This document shows, piece by piece, positions 13,801 through 24,400 of a DNA stretch of 64,000 nucleotides. Location: the NCBI GenBank assembly GCA_902778255.1, contig CACYXD010000008.1, positions 1-64,000 on the forward strand, read 5' to 3'. A model generated the notes under the pieces. It was not told the DNA's origin. It worked only from the letters and a program-made list of their open reading frames with translations, and made no database searches. This stretch comes from an uncultured Prevotellaceae bacterium (lineage in GTDB: Bacteria; Bacteroidota; Bacteroidia; Bacteroidales; Bacteroidaceae). How positions within the stretch are numbered: the first letter of the stretch is position 1; every line of letters begins with the position of its first letter. A program made the position numbers and the translations under genes.

Positions 13801-16379
13801 AGCACCTTACTGCCTGATATGATGGTATAGATGATGTGCACATCCTTGTCTGAAGAGCCCACCTGAACGGTCACTGGTGTGCCGTCATTGGGGAACTGAT
13901 TAGCCGACACATAGAACCAGTCGTCTGTCTCAGCTGCCGGACGCTTGTCATCGAGGGAGAATACGAAGAAATCCTGCTTGACGGTATCCCCTTCGCAGAT
14001 GGCTTCCAACTGGTACTTGCCACTCTTCATCTTATCCAGCGACACCAGCTTGTTGGTTCTTACCTTCTGCCAGCCCTGAGGGCGCTTGCCTTCCAGCGTA
14101 TAACGGAATTTTACCTCTGCATCGAGATCGGCACGGGCAGCATTGAGCAGGTGGAACTTCAGACCGGCATTGTCTTCAACCAGCACCTTATCTGGCATCT
14201 CTACGACAAACGCCGACTTACGGTTACCCAGAGGCAACAACAGTTCTGCCTGATGAGTCTCACCAGCCTGATCGGTCACCTCGGCTGTCACCACGAAATG
14301 ATAGAATAGCGGATAGCGGCTCTTGGGCACCACAATAGGCGTCGGCACAGTGAACATACCGTCCTTTTCTGTTGTCACCTCACCCTCAGCTAAGAGGCTT
14401 TCGTCCGCTCCCTCTCCAACAAGACCCGAATTCCAGTAGCGCGCATAGCTCCACCACCAGAAGGCGAACTTGCGCTCCACCTTATATCTCACTGTTGCGC
14501 CCTGTACGGGTACGCCAGCATACGAGCGTGCCTCGCCCTTTACCTGCAGCGTGTCGCCATCGGCATAGTTCACCTTGACCATGGGTATCTCCACCTCAAA
14601 GGTAGGACGCTTGTATTCTTCTACACGGAAATAGGTGGTGCCGTCGTCTATGCTAATACTGAAACGGTCTGTCAGTCCCTGAAGGGGCAATGTAAATGAA
14701 GTGGCGCAGGTGCCATAGTCATCGGTCACCAATTCCTTTTTGTCAATCTCTTTCCAGTTAGCATCACACAGAATGGCTGTGACCTTCTTACTCTTCAACA
14801 CACTATTCTGGAACCCATGCGCTGTCTGATACAGGATTGCCGACACATGGACGGTCTGCCCAGGCCGATAGATGGCCCTGTCGGTAAACAGCTCGGCATG
14901 TTTACTAATACGGTCGTTGCCATAATAGCTGAAATATCCATAGGGGCTCATCGACGGACAGGCTTTATCGTCGGCTGTCGTCACATGAAACATCCTCATC
15001 CTGTTGTCCATCCCGTACTCGCACTCTCCCTTCTCGTTGGAGGTCACAGTAGCTGTGGCATTATCCAACTTGAAGGTCAGCTTAGCACCTTTGACAGGCT
15101 GCCCGGATGTAGCATCCACCACCACATAGTGCATCTTCCTGTCAGGATACTCCTGAGCCAGTACACGCAGGTTGCTGACAAAATACAGCATACGAGCCAC
15201 GCGCTCCGTGCCAGGCGTACTCTCAAACTCCAACATATAGACACCCACTGGCAAAGCACCAAGGGTCATCTCATCCCTATAATTCTCATAGGGTGCTTTA
15301 TTCACATAAGTGCGCTCCTGTGTCATCTCTGGCATGATAGCCAGCAGAGGTTTGATTTTCTTATAACCCTTGTCATTTTCCACATGAACATCTTGTATCT
15401 CGCTGGCACTCGCCTTGACACGATAGACGCGCATGGTCAGCTTCGACAGGCCATGCAGATTATCCAACCTCACCTTATTCAATCCACTCGAGGTATTGAC
15501 CAGCTTATCGAGCGACACGTTGAAGTTCAGGGATCTCATCTCTTTCAGCTGGTTGCGCAGTATCTCAATACGGGGCCAGTGGCTCCAACGACTCAGGGCT
15601 TCATTCACATAGTCCCATTTCTGCTTCGACGTGGCATCAGTAAATTCGTCCATATAGTTGAAACGCTCTATGGCCACCTCACCCGCTTCGTTCAGGTCGC
15701 CATACTGCGCTATCAGCGAGTCCAAGCTTACGATATAGTCTGATTCTGCCAGTGTTTCCTCCTCCTCAGGACGCTGTTCTTGTATGAGCCAATACAGCGA
15801 ACTCAGCAAGGCAGCAGGACGGTTGCCCACTTTCTCATAATACCGGCGCATCACGTCGTAACGCTTTGTCTCCATGCCTAGCAGACCTAACAGGTCGTGA
15901 TTAAATATCTTACCTGCATCACCCTTCTCTACGAAAGGCACATAGCCATCGACTTTCACCGATGCCAGCATAGCTGGGTCGGCCATTGCCTTGTCCATAT
16001 ACTGCTTGGCCATTTCTTTTGCATCATCTGCTAAGTCATCATTATCCTCATAGATAAGACCCAGCACGGTCTGATAGACGGCACGCAGGGCAGCATCCTT
16101 GATACTCTGCTCACGCTTCTCCAGGCGCATCACCCCTGGTTTCAGTGAGTCACCGCTCACCTCAGCAGCCACCTGAATACGCATCAGTTCGGCTTTCATC
16201 AACTGTCCGTATGCCTTTTCCTTCTCGGCCTTGGCCACTATTTTCTGCAGTACCTGCTGTTCAGTCTTTGGCAGGTCGTCCTGCGCAGCCTTTTCCACCT
16301 GTTTCCACAAGGCTTCATAGGTTTGTCCAAACATCAATACGGGCACTATCAAGGCGAAAAACAACAATACTCTTCTCAT
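10884..16379 (-). CDS. alpha-2-macroglobulin family protein
   Basis: This 1831-residue exported protein has a signal peptide (MRRVLLFFALIVPVLMFGQ). It contains an MG2 domain (ELFTDRAIYRPGQTVHVSA, near residue 500) and an A2M domain (FFYPQLMTDSEGRVTLKFTL, near 1115). A thioester-domain-like helical region follows, near 1300-1650. Bacterial A2Ms trap attacking proteases. The usual thioester motif CxEQ is replaced here by HCAVCQAASYYAN near residue 1315, so a classical Cys-Gln thioester is doubtful. A low-complexity Ser/Asn tract is encoded by a repeat at 12274-12320. It is the first gene of an operon ending in a T9SS subtilisin. Confidence 0.92.
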   Translation of the reverse strand: MRRVLLFFALIVPVLMFGQTYEALWKQVEKAAQDDLPKTEQQVLQKIVAKAEKEKAYGQLMKAELMRIQVAAEVSGDSLKPGVMRLEKREQSIKDAALRAVYQTVLGLIYEDNDDLADDAKEMAKQYMDKAMADPAMLASVKVDGYVPFVEKGDAGKIFNHDLLGLLGMETKRYDVMRRYYEKVGNRPAALLSSLYWLIQEQRPEEEETLAESDYIVSLDSLIAQYGDLNEAGEVAIERFNYMDEFTDATSKQKWDYVNEALSRWSHWPRIEILRNQLKEMRSLNFNVSLDKLVNTSSGLNKVRLDNLHGLSKLTMRVYRVKASASEIQDVHVENDKGYKKIKPLLAIMPEMTQERTYVNKAPYENYRDEMTLGALPVGVYMLEFESTPGTERVARMLYFVSNLRVLAQEYPDRKMHYVVVDATSGQPVKGAKLTFKLDNATATVTSNEKGECEYGMDNRMRMFHVTTADDKACPSMSPYGYFSYYGNDRISKHAELFTDRAIYRPGQTVHVSAILYQTAHGFQNSVLKSKKVTAILCDANWKEIDKKELVTDDYGTCATSFTLPLQGLTDRFSISIDDGTTYFRVEEYKRPTFEVEIPMVKVNYADGDTLQVKGEARSYAGVPVQGATVRYKVERKFAFWWWSYARYWNSGLVGEGADESLLAEGEVTTEKDGMFTVPTPIVVPKSRYPLFYHFVVTAEVTDQAGETHQAELLLPLGNRKSAFVVEMPDKVLVEDNAGLKFHLLNAARADLDAEVKFRYTLEGKRPQGWQKVRTNKLVSLDKMKSGKYQLEAICEGDTVKQDFFVFSLDDKRPAAETDDWFYVSANQFPNDGTPVTVQVGSSDKDVHIIYTIISGSKVLESGAVDQSNALWNKKFTYREEYGNGILLTFAWMKQDKMYSHETSIKRPLPDMKLKMRWETFRDRLLPGQQEEWTLSVMGPDGKPANAQLLATLYDKSLDQLTPHSWSLVPHTWLPLPSTRWRSSSWGRPYCSGSFVEKMSDVDNLTFDSFDRSVFPVYLRAYGSPVMYSSRRLRGASVLNERVLKVAEAAVDKAEFKGMAMASADEPLQGRIAGLDAEEQSSQSGTADSGQETVALQMRENLNETAFFYPQLMTDSEGRVTLKFTLPESLTTWSFMGVAHTQDMMTGTLTGEAVAKKDVMIQPNVPRFIRVGDKAVFSARIFNTCDKEKAGKARLELLDPETSQIVFATEQKVSVAPDSLLAVSFVYDAANETRSLLVLKVMVSGDDFSDGEQHYLPVLPNKERVTKTVPFTQNEPGTKEINLSSLLPQAASNSQLTIEYTNNPAWLMIQALPSVAHAYDHCAVCQAASYYANAIGRHILSQNPQAKSVFESWSRENSNNSSLSSQLSKNEELKDLLLDETPWVADANREADQKARLADFFDVNQMNMRLEGALSHLRELQLGDGSWSWWSGMEGSLYMTVEISEMLARLHQMVGKDDKTEQMLTDAFRFMGDEMVKLVNEVKQQEKRGIKPVFPSHKALQWLYICKIDGRTLPSDVQSANAYLINLLKKETRNQSIYDKAMSAIILNNKTYIRSLKEYTVYREDMGRYYDTKRALYSWRDYRIPTQVAAIEAIKRLTPEDTKTIEEMQRWLLQEKHTQVWDTPINSADAIYAFLNGNSKSLEAQPKTVLKVDGQELETSKATAGIGYVKTTMSGDGKQTFTAEKTSTGTSWGAVYMQFMQTTSEIEVQNSGISVKREIRGRKDLKVGDKVTVRITIEADRDYDFVQVIDKRAACMEPVNQLSGYHWGYYIAPKDCSTNYYFDLLSKGKHVIETEYYIDRTGIYETGTCTASCAYSPEFRGVAKSQTIEVK
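12274..12320. repeat. in-frame CTCTCAACTCT-type repeat in the A2M gene
   Basis: On the coding strand, TCTCAGTTCTCAACTCTCAA-type repeats encode the low-complexity peptide SNNSSLSSQLSK. This is the same word family as the in-frame repeat in gcvPA (61759-61793). Confidence 0.6.
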
Positions 16380-16417
16380 AATCTTATAGTTTTAGAAAAA
16401 CTCATGTTTTTTATTTT

Positions 16418-16426
16418 GCAAAGATA
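16418..16426 (-). promoter_or_regulatory. -7 promoter box for the A2M operon
   Basis: The plus strand reads GCAAAGATA (minus TATCTTTGC), 39 nt before the A2M start. It is the only convincing promoter for the five genes down to 5619. Confidence 0.7.
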
Positions 16427-16510
16427 ATAAAAATATATCAGACCACATCCACCCCTTTGCCCTAAATAGGAAAGTTTAACGCATTTTACGGATTTCCCCG
16501 AATGACGTTC

Positions 16511-16536
16511 TGTCATAAAACTCCGACAATATGACA
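16511..16536. promoter_or_regulatory. inverted repeat upstream of clpB, candidate stress operator
   Basis: TGTCATA (16511-16517) and TATGACA (16530-16536) are perfect inverted repeats with 12 nt between them, 71 bp before clpB. No TAnnTTTG box was found before clpB on the plus strand. The site may therefore define a stress-specific promoter or repressor site. Confidence 0.5.
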
Positions 16537-16606
16537 TATCCCGGATCGACGGCACGCTGTTTGATGCCCTATCAGCAGAAACAAACAAAAAAGAAAGGAG
16601 TTAATT

Positions 16607-19153
16607 ATGACTATCGACAAGTTTACAATCAAGGCGCAGGAAGCCGTGCAGCAGGCAGTCAACATTGCCCGCCAGAACGGTCAGCAGTCCATTGAGCCCG
16701 TACATCTGCTCAAGGCCCTGATGGACAAGGCGCAAGACATCACATCATTTATCTTCCAGAAGTTGGGCGTCAACGTCCAGCAACTCGACATGCTGGCCTC
16801 GCAGGAGATGCAGCACCTGGCCCGTGTGCAGGGCGGAGAGCCTTATCTCTCGAATGATTCGCAAAAGGTACTCCAGAAGGCTGAAGGCCTCGCCCGCGAG
16901 ATGAACGACGAGTACGTTTCATGTGAGCCAATTCTTTTGGCTCTCCTCGTGGTCAACTCCACTGTGAGCCGTATGCTCAAGGACGCAGGTGCCAACGAGA
17001 AGGATATGCGCCAGGCCATCCTTGAACTGCGTCAGGGACAGCGTGTGCAGTCGCAGAGTGCCGATGACAACTACCAGTCGTTGGAGAAATACGCCAAGAA
17101 CCTCGTTGACCTGGCCCGTCAAGGTAAGCTCGACCCCGTCATTGGCCGTGACGATGAGATTCGTCGTGTACTGCAGATTCTATCGCGCCGTACGAAGAAC
17201 AACCCAATCCTGATTGGTGAGCCCGGTACGGGTAAGACCGCCATCGTCGAGGGACTGGCCCAGCGTATTGTGCGTGGTGACGTACCTGAGAACCTGAAGG
17301 ACAAGCAACTCTTCTCGCTCGACATGGGCGCCCTGGTGGCAGGTGCGAAGTACAAGGGTGAGTTTGAAGAGCGCCTGAAGAGCGTTATCAACGAGGTGAC
17401 TGCCTCCGATGGGCGCATCATCCTTTTCATCGACGAGATCCACACGCTGGTTGGTGCTGGCAAGGGCGAGGGTGCTATGGATGCCGCCAACATCCTGAAA
17501 CCCGCGTTGGCACGAGGCGAACTGCGTTCTATCGGTGCCACCACCCTCAATGAATATCAGAAATATTTCGAGAAAGACAAGGCCCTGGAACGTCGTTTCC
17601 AGACCGTGATGGTCGATGAGCCCGATGAGCTCAGCGCCATCTCTATCCTTCGTGGTTTGAAAGAGCGCTATGAGAACCACCACAAGGTACGTATCCAGGA
17701 TGATGCCTGTATCGCCGCCGTGCAACTCTCTGAGCGCTACATCACCGAGCGTTTCCTGCCCGACAAGGCCATCGACCTGATGGACGAGGCCGCCGCCAAG
17801 CTCCGCATGGAGCGCGACAGCGTGCCCGAGGAGCTCGACGAGATCATGCGTCGCCTGGCGCAGCTGGAGATTGAGCGCGAGAGCATCAAGCGCGAAATCA
17901 CAGCGGGAAGCGGTTCTCCCGCTTCCACCAAGCTCAAAGAGCTTGACCGCGAGATTGCCGAGCTCAAGGATCAGGAGCGCGACTTCCGCGCCAAGTGGGA
18001 GGGCGAGCGCCAGCTCATCAACAAGATTCAGCAAGATAAGCAGGAGATCGAGAACCTGAAACTGGAAGCCGAGCGTGCCGAGCGCGAGGGCGACTATGGC
18101 CGCGTGGCCGAGATCCGCTACTCCAAGCTCAAGGCTCTCGAAGACGACATTGCCGCCATCCACCGCCAGCTCGACGCCGCCCCCACTCCCGACGCATCTC
18201 CGTCGAGTCATAGATTAGTTCGCGAAGAGGTCACCGCCGACGACATCGCCGAGGTGGTCTCTCGCTGGACGGGCATCCCCGTGACTCGCATGATGCAGAG
18301 CGAGCGCGAAAAGCTGCTCCATCTTGAGGAGGAGCTTCATCGCCGTGTCATCGGTCAGAACGAAGCCATCACCGCCGTCTCTGATGCTGTGCGCCGCAGT
18401 CGTGCCGGATTGCAAGACCCCAAGCGCCCCATCGCCTCGTTTATCTTCCTTGGTACTACGGGCGTGGGTAAGACAGAACTTGCCAAGACGCTGGCCGAAT
18501 ATCTCTTCAATGATGAGACCATGATGACGCGTATCGACATGAGTGAGTATCAGGAGAAGCATACCGTCAGCCGTCTGATTGGCGCCCCTCCGGGCTATGT
18601 TGGCTATGATGAAGGTGGCCAACTCACGGAGGCCGTACGTCGTAAGCCCTACTCTGTGGTGCTTTTCGACGAGATCGAGAAGGCCCATCCCGATGTCTTC
18701 AATATCCTCTTGCAGGTATTGGACGACGGACGGCTCACCGACAACAAGGGCCGCACAGCCGATTTCAAGAACACCATCATCATCATGACCTCTAACGCCA
18801 CACGCGAACAGCTCCGTATGACCATGCGTCCAGAGTTCCTGAACCGTATCGACGAGATCATCACCTTCACCCCGCTGTCAAAGCAGGAGATTGCCGAGGT
18901 GGTGAAGCTGCAACTCTCACGCGTTCAGAAGATGCTGGAGCCTCAGGGCTTCACATTGGAGGTCACACCACAGGCCATCGACTGGCTGGCACAGGAGGGC
19001 TACGCCCCCGACTATGGCGCACGTCCAGTGAAGCGTGCCATCCAGCAGTATCTGCTCAACGACCTGTCGAAGAAGCTGTTGGCCGACGAGATCACTCGCG
19101 AAAAACCCATCCTCGTCGATTCCTTCGGCGACGGACTGGTGTTCCACAATTAA
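16607..19153 (+). CDS. clpB: ATP-dependent chaperone ClpB
   Basis: This 848-residue Hsp100 disaggregase resolubilises protein aggregates with DnaK. Two Clp-N repeats (1-145) come first. AAA+ module 1 has Walker [10 protein letters not shown] near 205 and Walker [10 protein letters not shown] near 277. The coiled-coil middle domain (about 410-525) follows, and AAA+ module 2 has GTTGVGKTE near 620 and [16 protein letters not shown] near 685. Length is normal. The coiled coil contains two unusual Ser/Pro-rich spots: GSGSPAST, encoded by an 8-bp hairpin at 17906-17926, and [13 protein letters not shown] before the second AAA+ module. The stop overlaps the convergent DUF4886 gene by 4 bp. Confidence 0.97.
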   Translation: MTIDKFTIKAQEAVQQAVNIARQNGQQSIEPVHLLKALMDKAQDITSFIFQKLGVNVQQLDMLASQEMQHLARVQGGEPYLSNDSQKVLQKAEGLAREMNDEYVSCEPILLALLVVNSTVSRMLKDAGANEKDMRQAILELRQGQRVQSQSADDNYQSLEKYAKNLVDLARQGKLDPVIGRDDEIRRVLQILSRRTKNNPILIGEPGTGKTAIVEGLAQRIVRGDVPENLKDKQLFSLDMGALVAGAKYKGEFEERLKSVINEVTASDGRIILFIDEIHTLVGAGKGEGAMDAANILKPALARGELRSIGATTLNEYQKYFEKDKALERRFQTVMVDEPDELSAISILRGLKERYENHHKVRIQDDACIAAVQLSERYITERFLPDKAIDLMDEAAAKLRMERDSVPEELDEIMRRLAQLEIERESIKREITAGSGSPASTKLKELDREIAELKDQERDFRAKWEGERQLINKIQQDKQEIENLKLEAERAEREGDYGRVAEIRYSKLKALEDDIAAIHRQLDAAPTPDASPSSHRLVREEVTADDIAEVVSRWTGIPVTRMMQSEREKLLHLEEELHRRVIGQNEAITAVSDAVRRSRAGLQDPKRPIASFIFLGTTGVGKTELAKTLAEYLFNDETMMTRIDMSEYQEKHTVSRLIGAPPGYVGYDEGGQLTEAVRRKPYSVVLFDEIEKAHPDVFNILLQVLDDGRLTDNKGRTADFKNTIIIMTSNATREQLRMTMRPEFLNRIDEIITFTPLSKQEIAEVVKLQLSRVQKMLEPQGFTLEVTPQAIDWLAQEGYAPDYGARPVKRAIQQYLLNDLSKKLLADEITREKPILVDSFGDGLVFHN
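17906..17926. repeat. hairpin inside the clpB middle-domain region
   Basis: GGAAGCGG (17906-17913) and CCGCTTCC (17919-17926) are exact inverted repeats around TTCTC. They encode the GSGSPAS bulge in the coiled-coil region and could be a small in-frame insertion. Confidence 0.45.
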
Positions 19154-20016
19154 ATCGGCGACACCGCCATTGGCGAAACGACTGCCGCATGAGCCGCCTT
19201 CTGTGCAATGTTGGCCAGTCCTTTCGCCATTCCTTTCGGACGCCACTTCATGCCCACGGCGCTCTTGCCCGTCAGCACTTCAAACCAAGTACACGCCACC
19301 ACATATCTGCCCAGCGTATAGTTCAGGTGATAGCCGTCGCGCGTCAGTTCGCGGTTCACCCCCTTGTCTTTCGTCTGGTTGTTGGCCAATACCGTGGTGC
19401 GGGCGTTCTGTATGGCAGTACCCGAGGGCACGTAGAACGTCAGGTCATACCGATGCTGATGCATCGCCTTGTCAACGGCCGCCGTGATGCTGGAATACAT
19501 ATTATACTGGTTGTAGTTGTAGTTGGCAAAGCCCTTGTGCTCTGAATCCTGAGCGTAGGCCCATGTCTGATGGAAGCCCAACCGCACAGAATCTACCGCC
19601 AGAGCCGTCACATAGCCAATCATTAGGCTCAGCCCTGGCTCATAGCTCTCAGGGCGCCCTGCATCCTGGCTCACCTGTTGCAAGGTGATCACATCCCACG
19701 GTTCGTCAGTAATGATCTCGCGCAGCTTGTATTTTCCCCTGTTCACACGCTTCCCATCAGTCACCTTACGATATTCGGTATCAACGGCCTTCGAACGTGC
19801 GTCATTCCAATGTCCTATCAAGCTCCATCCGCCACGATAGGCATTGCCAATGATAAAATGCACGCCAGCCTCTTTGCCCAACTCCCACAGATACTGTTCC
19901 ACAGCATCTTCCGAGAACGAATTGCCGATGGCCAGCACCCTCAGCGTATCCTTCACCTGTGCGCTTGCCGCATGAGCTATCAGCGTGGCAAGCAATAAAA
20001 AACATATCCTTTTCAT
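19150..20016 (-). CDS. DUF4886 / SGNH-like exported protein
   Basis: This 288-residue protein starts at ATG 20016 ([20 protein letters not shown], a clean signal peptide). A longer frame back to 20178 would run over the promoter box at 20040-20048 and is rejected. The block [20 protein letters not shown] resembles the first block of SGNH hydrolases (GxS at the N-terminus). [19 protein letters not shown] and [25 protein letters not shown], with the C-terminal DGYHLN, fit the second and final catalytic blocks. It may therefore be an esterase acting on surface or dietary glycans. The exact substrate is unknown. Confidence 0.85.
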   Translation of the reverse strand: MKRICFLLLATLIAHAASAQVKDTLRVLAIGNSFSEDAVEQYLWELGKEAGVHFIIGNAYRGGWSLIGHWNDARSKAVDTEYRKVTDGKRVNRGKYKLREIITDEPWDVITLQQVSQDAGRPESYEPGLSLMIGYVTALAVDSVRLGFHQTWAYAQDSEHKGFANYNYNQYNMYSSITAAVDKAMHQHRYDLTFYVPSGTAIQNARTTVLANNQTKDKGVNRELTRDGYHLNYTLGRYVVACTWFEVLTGKSAVGMKWRPKGMAKGLANIAQKAAHAAVVSPMAVSPI

Positions 20017-20039
20017 GTCGTATCCTTTCAAACAACAAT

Positions 20040-20048
20040 GCAAAGGTA
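20040..20048 (-). promoter_or_regulatory. -7 promoter box for the DUF4886 gene
   Basis: The plus strand reads GCAAAGGTA (minus TACCTTTGC), 24 nt before the ATG at 20016. This fixes the start choice. Confidence 0.7.
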
Positions 20049-20137
20049 AATCAATCCGCGCTAACTGCCAAACAAAAATGTAAAAAAATCCATACCCTTT
20101 CACTGTTTTTTCCATACCGCAGATCATGTAAAAGCTG

Positions 20138-20146
20138 TACCTTTGC
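20138..20146 (+). promoter_or_regulatory. -7 promoter box for the sugar porter operon
   Basis: TACCTTTGC lies 27 nt before the ATG at 20173 and is divergent from the DUF4886 promoter. Confidence 0.7.
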
Positions 20147-20172
20147 AGCCATAACCAGAAACAATTTGAATT

Positions 20173-21471
20173 ATGCAAGGATTTAGCAAAGGATTTCTGT
20201 ATTTTATCTGCGCCGTGTCGGCCATGGGCGGACTGCTTTTTGGTTACGACTGGGTGGTGATTGGCGGAGCGAAACCATTTTATGAGTTGTACTTCGGCAT
20301 CAGCGACTCGCCGTTGATGCAGGGTGTAGCGATGACAACGGCGCTGGTAGGCTGCTTGGTAGGTGCGATGGTGGCAGGTGCTGCTGCCGATAAGTACGGT
20401 CGAAAGCCGTTGCTGATGACATCGGCAGTGCTGTTCACCGTATCGGCTGTCGCTACTGGCTTGTTCAATGATTTCACCTTATTTAATATCGCCCGTTTTG
20501 TGGGTGGTATAGGCATCGGTGTGGCATCGGCCTTGGCACCTATGTATATAGCCGAGGTGAGTCCGGCTGAGATTCGCGGTCGCATGGTGAGTCTGAACCA
20601 GATGACTATTGTGCTTGGTATACTTGGTGCGCAAATCGTAAACATGCTGTTGGCGCGCGATACGGCTGTAGCCGAGAGTCAGGCATGGAATGTAGAGTGG
20701 GGCTGGCGCTGGATGTTCTGGGCCGAAACCGTTCCTGCAGCGCTGTTCCTACTGATGAGTTTCTTTATCCCCGAGAGCCCAGTGTTTTTGAAGCTGAAAG
20801 CTGCGACAATGTCGCAGCATACGGAACAGAAGGCTGGACTGAAGGTACTGCTGGAGAGCAAGTATGGCAAGGTGTTGCTGTTGGGACTTGTCATTGCTGT
20901 GTTCCAGCAATGGTGCGGCACTAATGTGATTTTTAACTATGCTCAGGAGATTTTTGTGGGCGCAGGCTTCGATGTAGATGGCATGTTTATCAATATCGTC
21001 ATCACAGGTATTGCTAACGTGGTGTTTACCTTTGTGGCACTCTATACCATCGAGAAGTGGGGCCGCCGTACCCTCATCCTAATTGGCGCTGGCGGACTGG
21101 GGTTGATTTACCTTACGCTTGGCACCTGTTACTTTATGGGCATGACGGGCATGTTGATGGTAGCCTTGGTAGTAGCCGCTATCTCTGTGTATGCGATGAC
21201 GCTGGGCCCTGTAACCTGGACGCTGCTGGCCGAGATATTCCCACACCGTGTGCGTGGTATCGCTATGGCCACCTGTACCTTTGCCCTGTGGGTGGGCTGT
21301 TGCACGCTTACCTTCTCGTTCCCATCCATGAATGCAGCCTTGGGTAGCAGCGGTACGTTCTGGATTTATAGCGACATCTGCGTGTGTGCCTTTATCTATC
21401 TGCTGCGCAACTGTCCCGAAACCAAAGGCAAGAGCCTGGAGGAGCTGGAGCGCGAACTTATTAAAGATTAA
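20173..21471 (+). CDS. MFS sugar porter (XylE/GalP-like)
   Basis: This 432-residue inner-membrane transporter has about 12 predicted helices. Sugar porter signatures are present: GGLLFGYDWVVIGGA in helix 1, DKYGRKPLL in loop 2-3, PMYIAEVSPAEIRGRMVSLN, PESPVF, EKWGRRTLIL, and PETKGKSLEELE at the C-terminus. It would import a monosaccharide with protons. It is 18 nt upstream of the DUF5107 gene. An AraC regulator and a secreted endogalactanase follow, so galactose or arabinose from plant pectin is a reasonable guess for the substrate (inference). Confidence 0.93.
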   Translation: MQGFSKGFLYFICAVSAMGGLLFGYDWVVIGGAKPFYELYFGISDSPLMQGVAMTTALVGCLVGAMVAGAAADKYGRKPLLMTSAVLFTVSAVATGLFNDFTLFNIARFVGGIGIGVASALAPMYIAEVSPAEIRGRMVSLNQMTIVLGILGAQIVNMLLARDTAVAESQAWNVEWGWRWMFWAETVPAALFLLMSFFIPESPVFLKLKAATMSQHTEQKAGLKVLLESKYGKVLLLGLVIAVFQQWCGTNVIFNYAQEIFVGAGFDVDGMFINIVITGIANVVFTFVALYTIEKWGRRTLILIGAGGLGLIYLTLGTCYFMGMTGMLMVALVVAAISVYAMTLGPVTWTLLAEIFPHRVRGIAMATCTFALWVGCCTLTFSFPSMNAALGSSGTFWIYSDICVCAFIYLLRNCPETKGKSLEELERELIKD

Positions 21472-21489
21472 ACATTAAACTTAGATACA

Positions 21490-24400
21490 ATGTCTGTAAA
21501 AGCTTGGAGAGAAATCGTGACTATTCCTACTTACGAAGTAGGAAAGCCCGAGAAGAACCCGATGTTCCTGGAAAAACGTGTTTATCAGGGTTCCAGTGGC
21601 GTGGTATATCCTTATCCCGTTATCGAGTCGATGAGCGACGAGAAGGTGGATAAGGAGTACAAGGCCGTTTATATCGAGAACGAGTATATCAAGGTGATGA
21701 TACTGCCCGAACTGGGCGGACGCGTGCAGATGGCTTACGACAAGATTAAGCAGCGCCACTTTGTGTATTACAACCATGTGATTAAGCCCGCATTGGTAGG
21801 CTTGGCTGGTCCTTGGATTAGCGGTGGCATCGAGTTTAACTGGCCTCAGCACCATCGTCCATCCACCTATATGCCCGTTGATAGCACCATTGTCGAGAAC
21901 GAGGATGGCTCTATCACCGTATGGGTAAACGAGATGGAGCGTATGTTCCGCCAAAAGGGTATGGCAGGCTTTACCCTGCGCCCTGGTTGTGCTTATCTCG
22001 AAATTCAGGGTCGCGTTAGCAATCGCACCAATCTGCCTCAGACCTTCCTGTGGTGGGCCAATCCCGCTGTCGAGGTTAACGATGCCTACCAGAGTGTGTT
22101 TCCACCCGATATCAATGCCGTGTTCGATCATGGTAAGCGTGCCGTTAGCAGCTTCCCTATTGCTACAGGTACCTATTATAAGATGGACTACTCGGCAGGT
22201 GTTGATATCTCTAACTATAAGAATATCTTCGTTCCCACCAGCTATATGGGCGTAAACTCACGTTTCGATTTCGAGGGTGGTTACGAGAACGATACCAAGG
22301 GTGGCATGCTGCATGTGGCCAGTCACCACTACTCGCCAGGCAAAAAGCAGTGGACTTGGGGTAATGGCGACTTTGGTCGCGCTTGGGACCGCAACCTAAC
22401 AGATGAGGTTACACCCGAGGAGATGGCTCAGTGGCATATCGATCGCGAGGGCTTCCGTCCTTATATCGAGCTGATGGCAGGTGTTTATACCGAGAACCAA
22501 CCCGACTTTACCTGGCTGATGCCTTACGAGGAAAAGCAGTTTGTGCAGTATTTTATGCCTTATCGCGAGGTGGGCATCGTCAAGCAGGCCTCTAAGGATT
22601 TCATGATGAATATCGAGCAGCCCGACGCAACCCATACCACCTTTAAGATACTGGCCACTTCGAAGAAGGAGGTAAGGATAGTGCTTGAGGATAAATATGG
22701 TCATGAGTATTATAATCAGGTGGTAACCCTCTTGCCCGAGGAGGTGCTCATTGAGACGGTGGATACCCAGAATGCGCAGTTTAGCGATATGTTCTTGACT
22801 ATCGATCGTCCTGAGAATCCCCGTATGTACCCGCTGTTAGAGTGGCATGCCGAGGCTGACGAAATCCGTCCTATTCCTGATGCTGCCGAGGCTGCGCTCT
22901 CGCCACAGGATACCAAGACCATCGATCAGCTTTACCTCACAGGTCTGCACCTCGAGCAGTATCGCCACGCCACCTGGAGCGCACTCGATTATTACGAGGA
23001 GGCCCTGCGTCGCGATCCTATGGATTACCGCTGCAACATGCAGATGGGCCTGTGGTACCTGCGCCGTGCCCGTTTCGATAAGGCCAAGGGCTATCTCGAA
23101 ACAGCCGTAAAGGTTCAGAAAAAGCGCAATCCCAACCCCTACGATGGCGAAGCGCTGTTTTATCTGGGCGTTGTTAATAAGCTGCTGGGGCAGTATGGTG
23201 TGGCCTACAATTACTTCTGGAAATCTACCTGGAACAAGGGTTGGGCCGATGCCGGCTATTTCGAGGCTGCCTGCATCAGCATCGCTGCTGAAAAATGGGA
23301 GGATGCGCTCGACGAACTCGAACGCGGCCTCATTAGCAACAGTCACAACCATAAGGCACGCGCCATGAAGGCTGCCGTGCTGCGCAAATTAGGTCGAAAA
23401 GATGAGGCTTTGGCTTGGATTAAGGAGTCGTACACCATCGATCCATTCAACTATGTGTGCATGGTCGAGGAACATCTGTTGACTGGCGATAACGCACCAC
23501 TCGATCGTATGGTTAATCTCATGCACGGCAACATCTATAACTACCACGAAACAGCCCTCGATTATACGCAGGCCGGTTTGAAAAGCGAGGCTGCGCTGGT
23601 GCTGCAAACCGCCATCAAGCATGGGGTAGAGGAGTCGCCACTTACCTATTATTATCTGGCAAATATTATTAGCTTGGCAGATGTAAAGGAGTATGTCAAC
23701 AAGGCTATGGCGGCGGTTCCAGATTATTGCTTCCCCAACCGATTGGAAGATGCACGTATGTTCGAGGCATTTAAGATGTTTGACGATCCTAGGGCGGCTT
23801 ACTATCTGGGCTGCCTGTATTACGACAAGCGCCAGTACGATTTGGCTATCGAGAATTGGGAACTCTCGGCCAAGCTCGATCCAACCTTCCCAACCGTATG
23901 GCGCAACCTAGCTCTCGCTCGTTTTAACAAACAGGGTAATCATGAGCAGGCACTCGAATATATGGAGAAAGCTTTCCACCTCGACGAGAACGACGAGCGC
24001 ATATTCATGGAACTCGACCAGCTTTACAAGCGCCTGCACCGTCCACATGCCCAGCGCCTGGCCTTCTATGAGGCACATGCCGAGCTCATCGAGCGCCGCG
24101 ACGACCTCGTACTCGAACATGCCACTTTGCTTAATATGCTGGGCCGCTACGAAGAGGCTAAGCAGCTCATCGATAACCGCATCTTCCATCCTTGGGAGGG
24201 TGGCGAAGGCAAGGTGAGCGGTCAGTACCAGATGTGCCGCCTTGAGATTGCCAAGCAGCTGCTGCAGAAGGATGCCAACGATGCCCGCGCCAAACGGCTT
24301 CTCGAGGAGTGTTTGGTGTTCCCACACCACTTAGGCGAGGGCAAGCTCTATGGCTCGCAGGATAACGATTTCCTCTACTTCCTGGGTCGATATGAGGAAG

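Noticed and set aside
20017-20178. 54-residue N-terminal extension of the DUF4886 protein
   Set aside because: The extension would cover the promoter box at 20040-20048 and lose the clean signal peptide starting at 20016.
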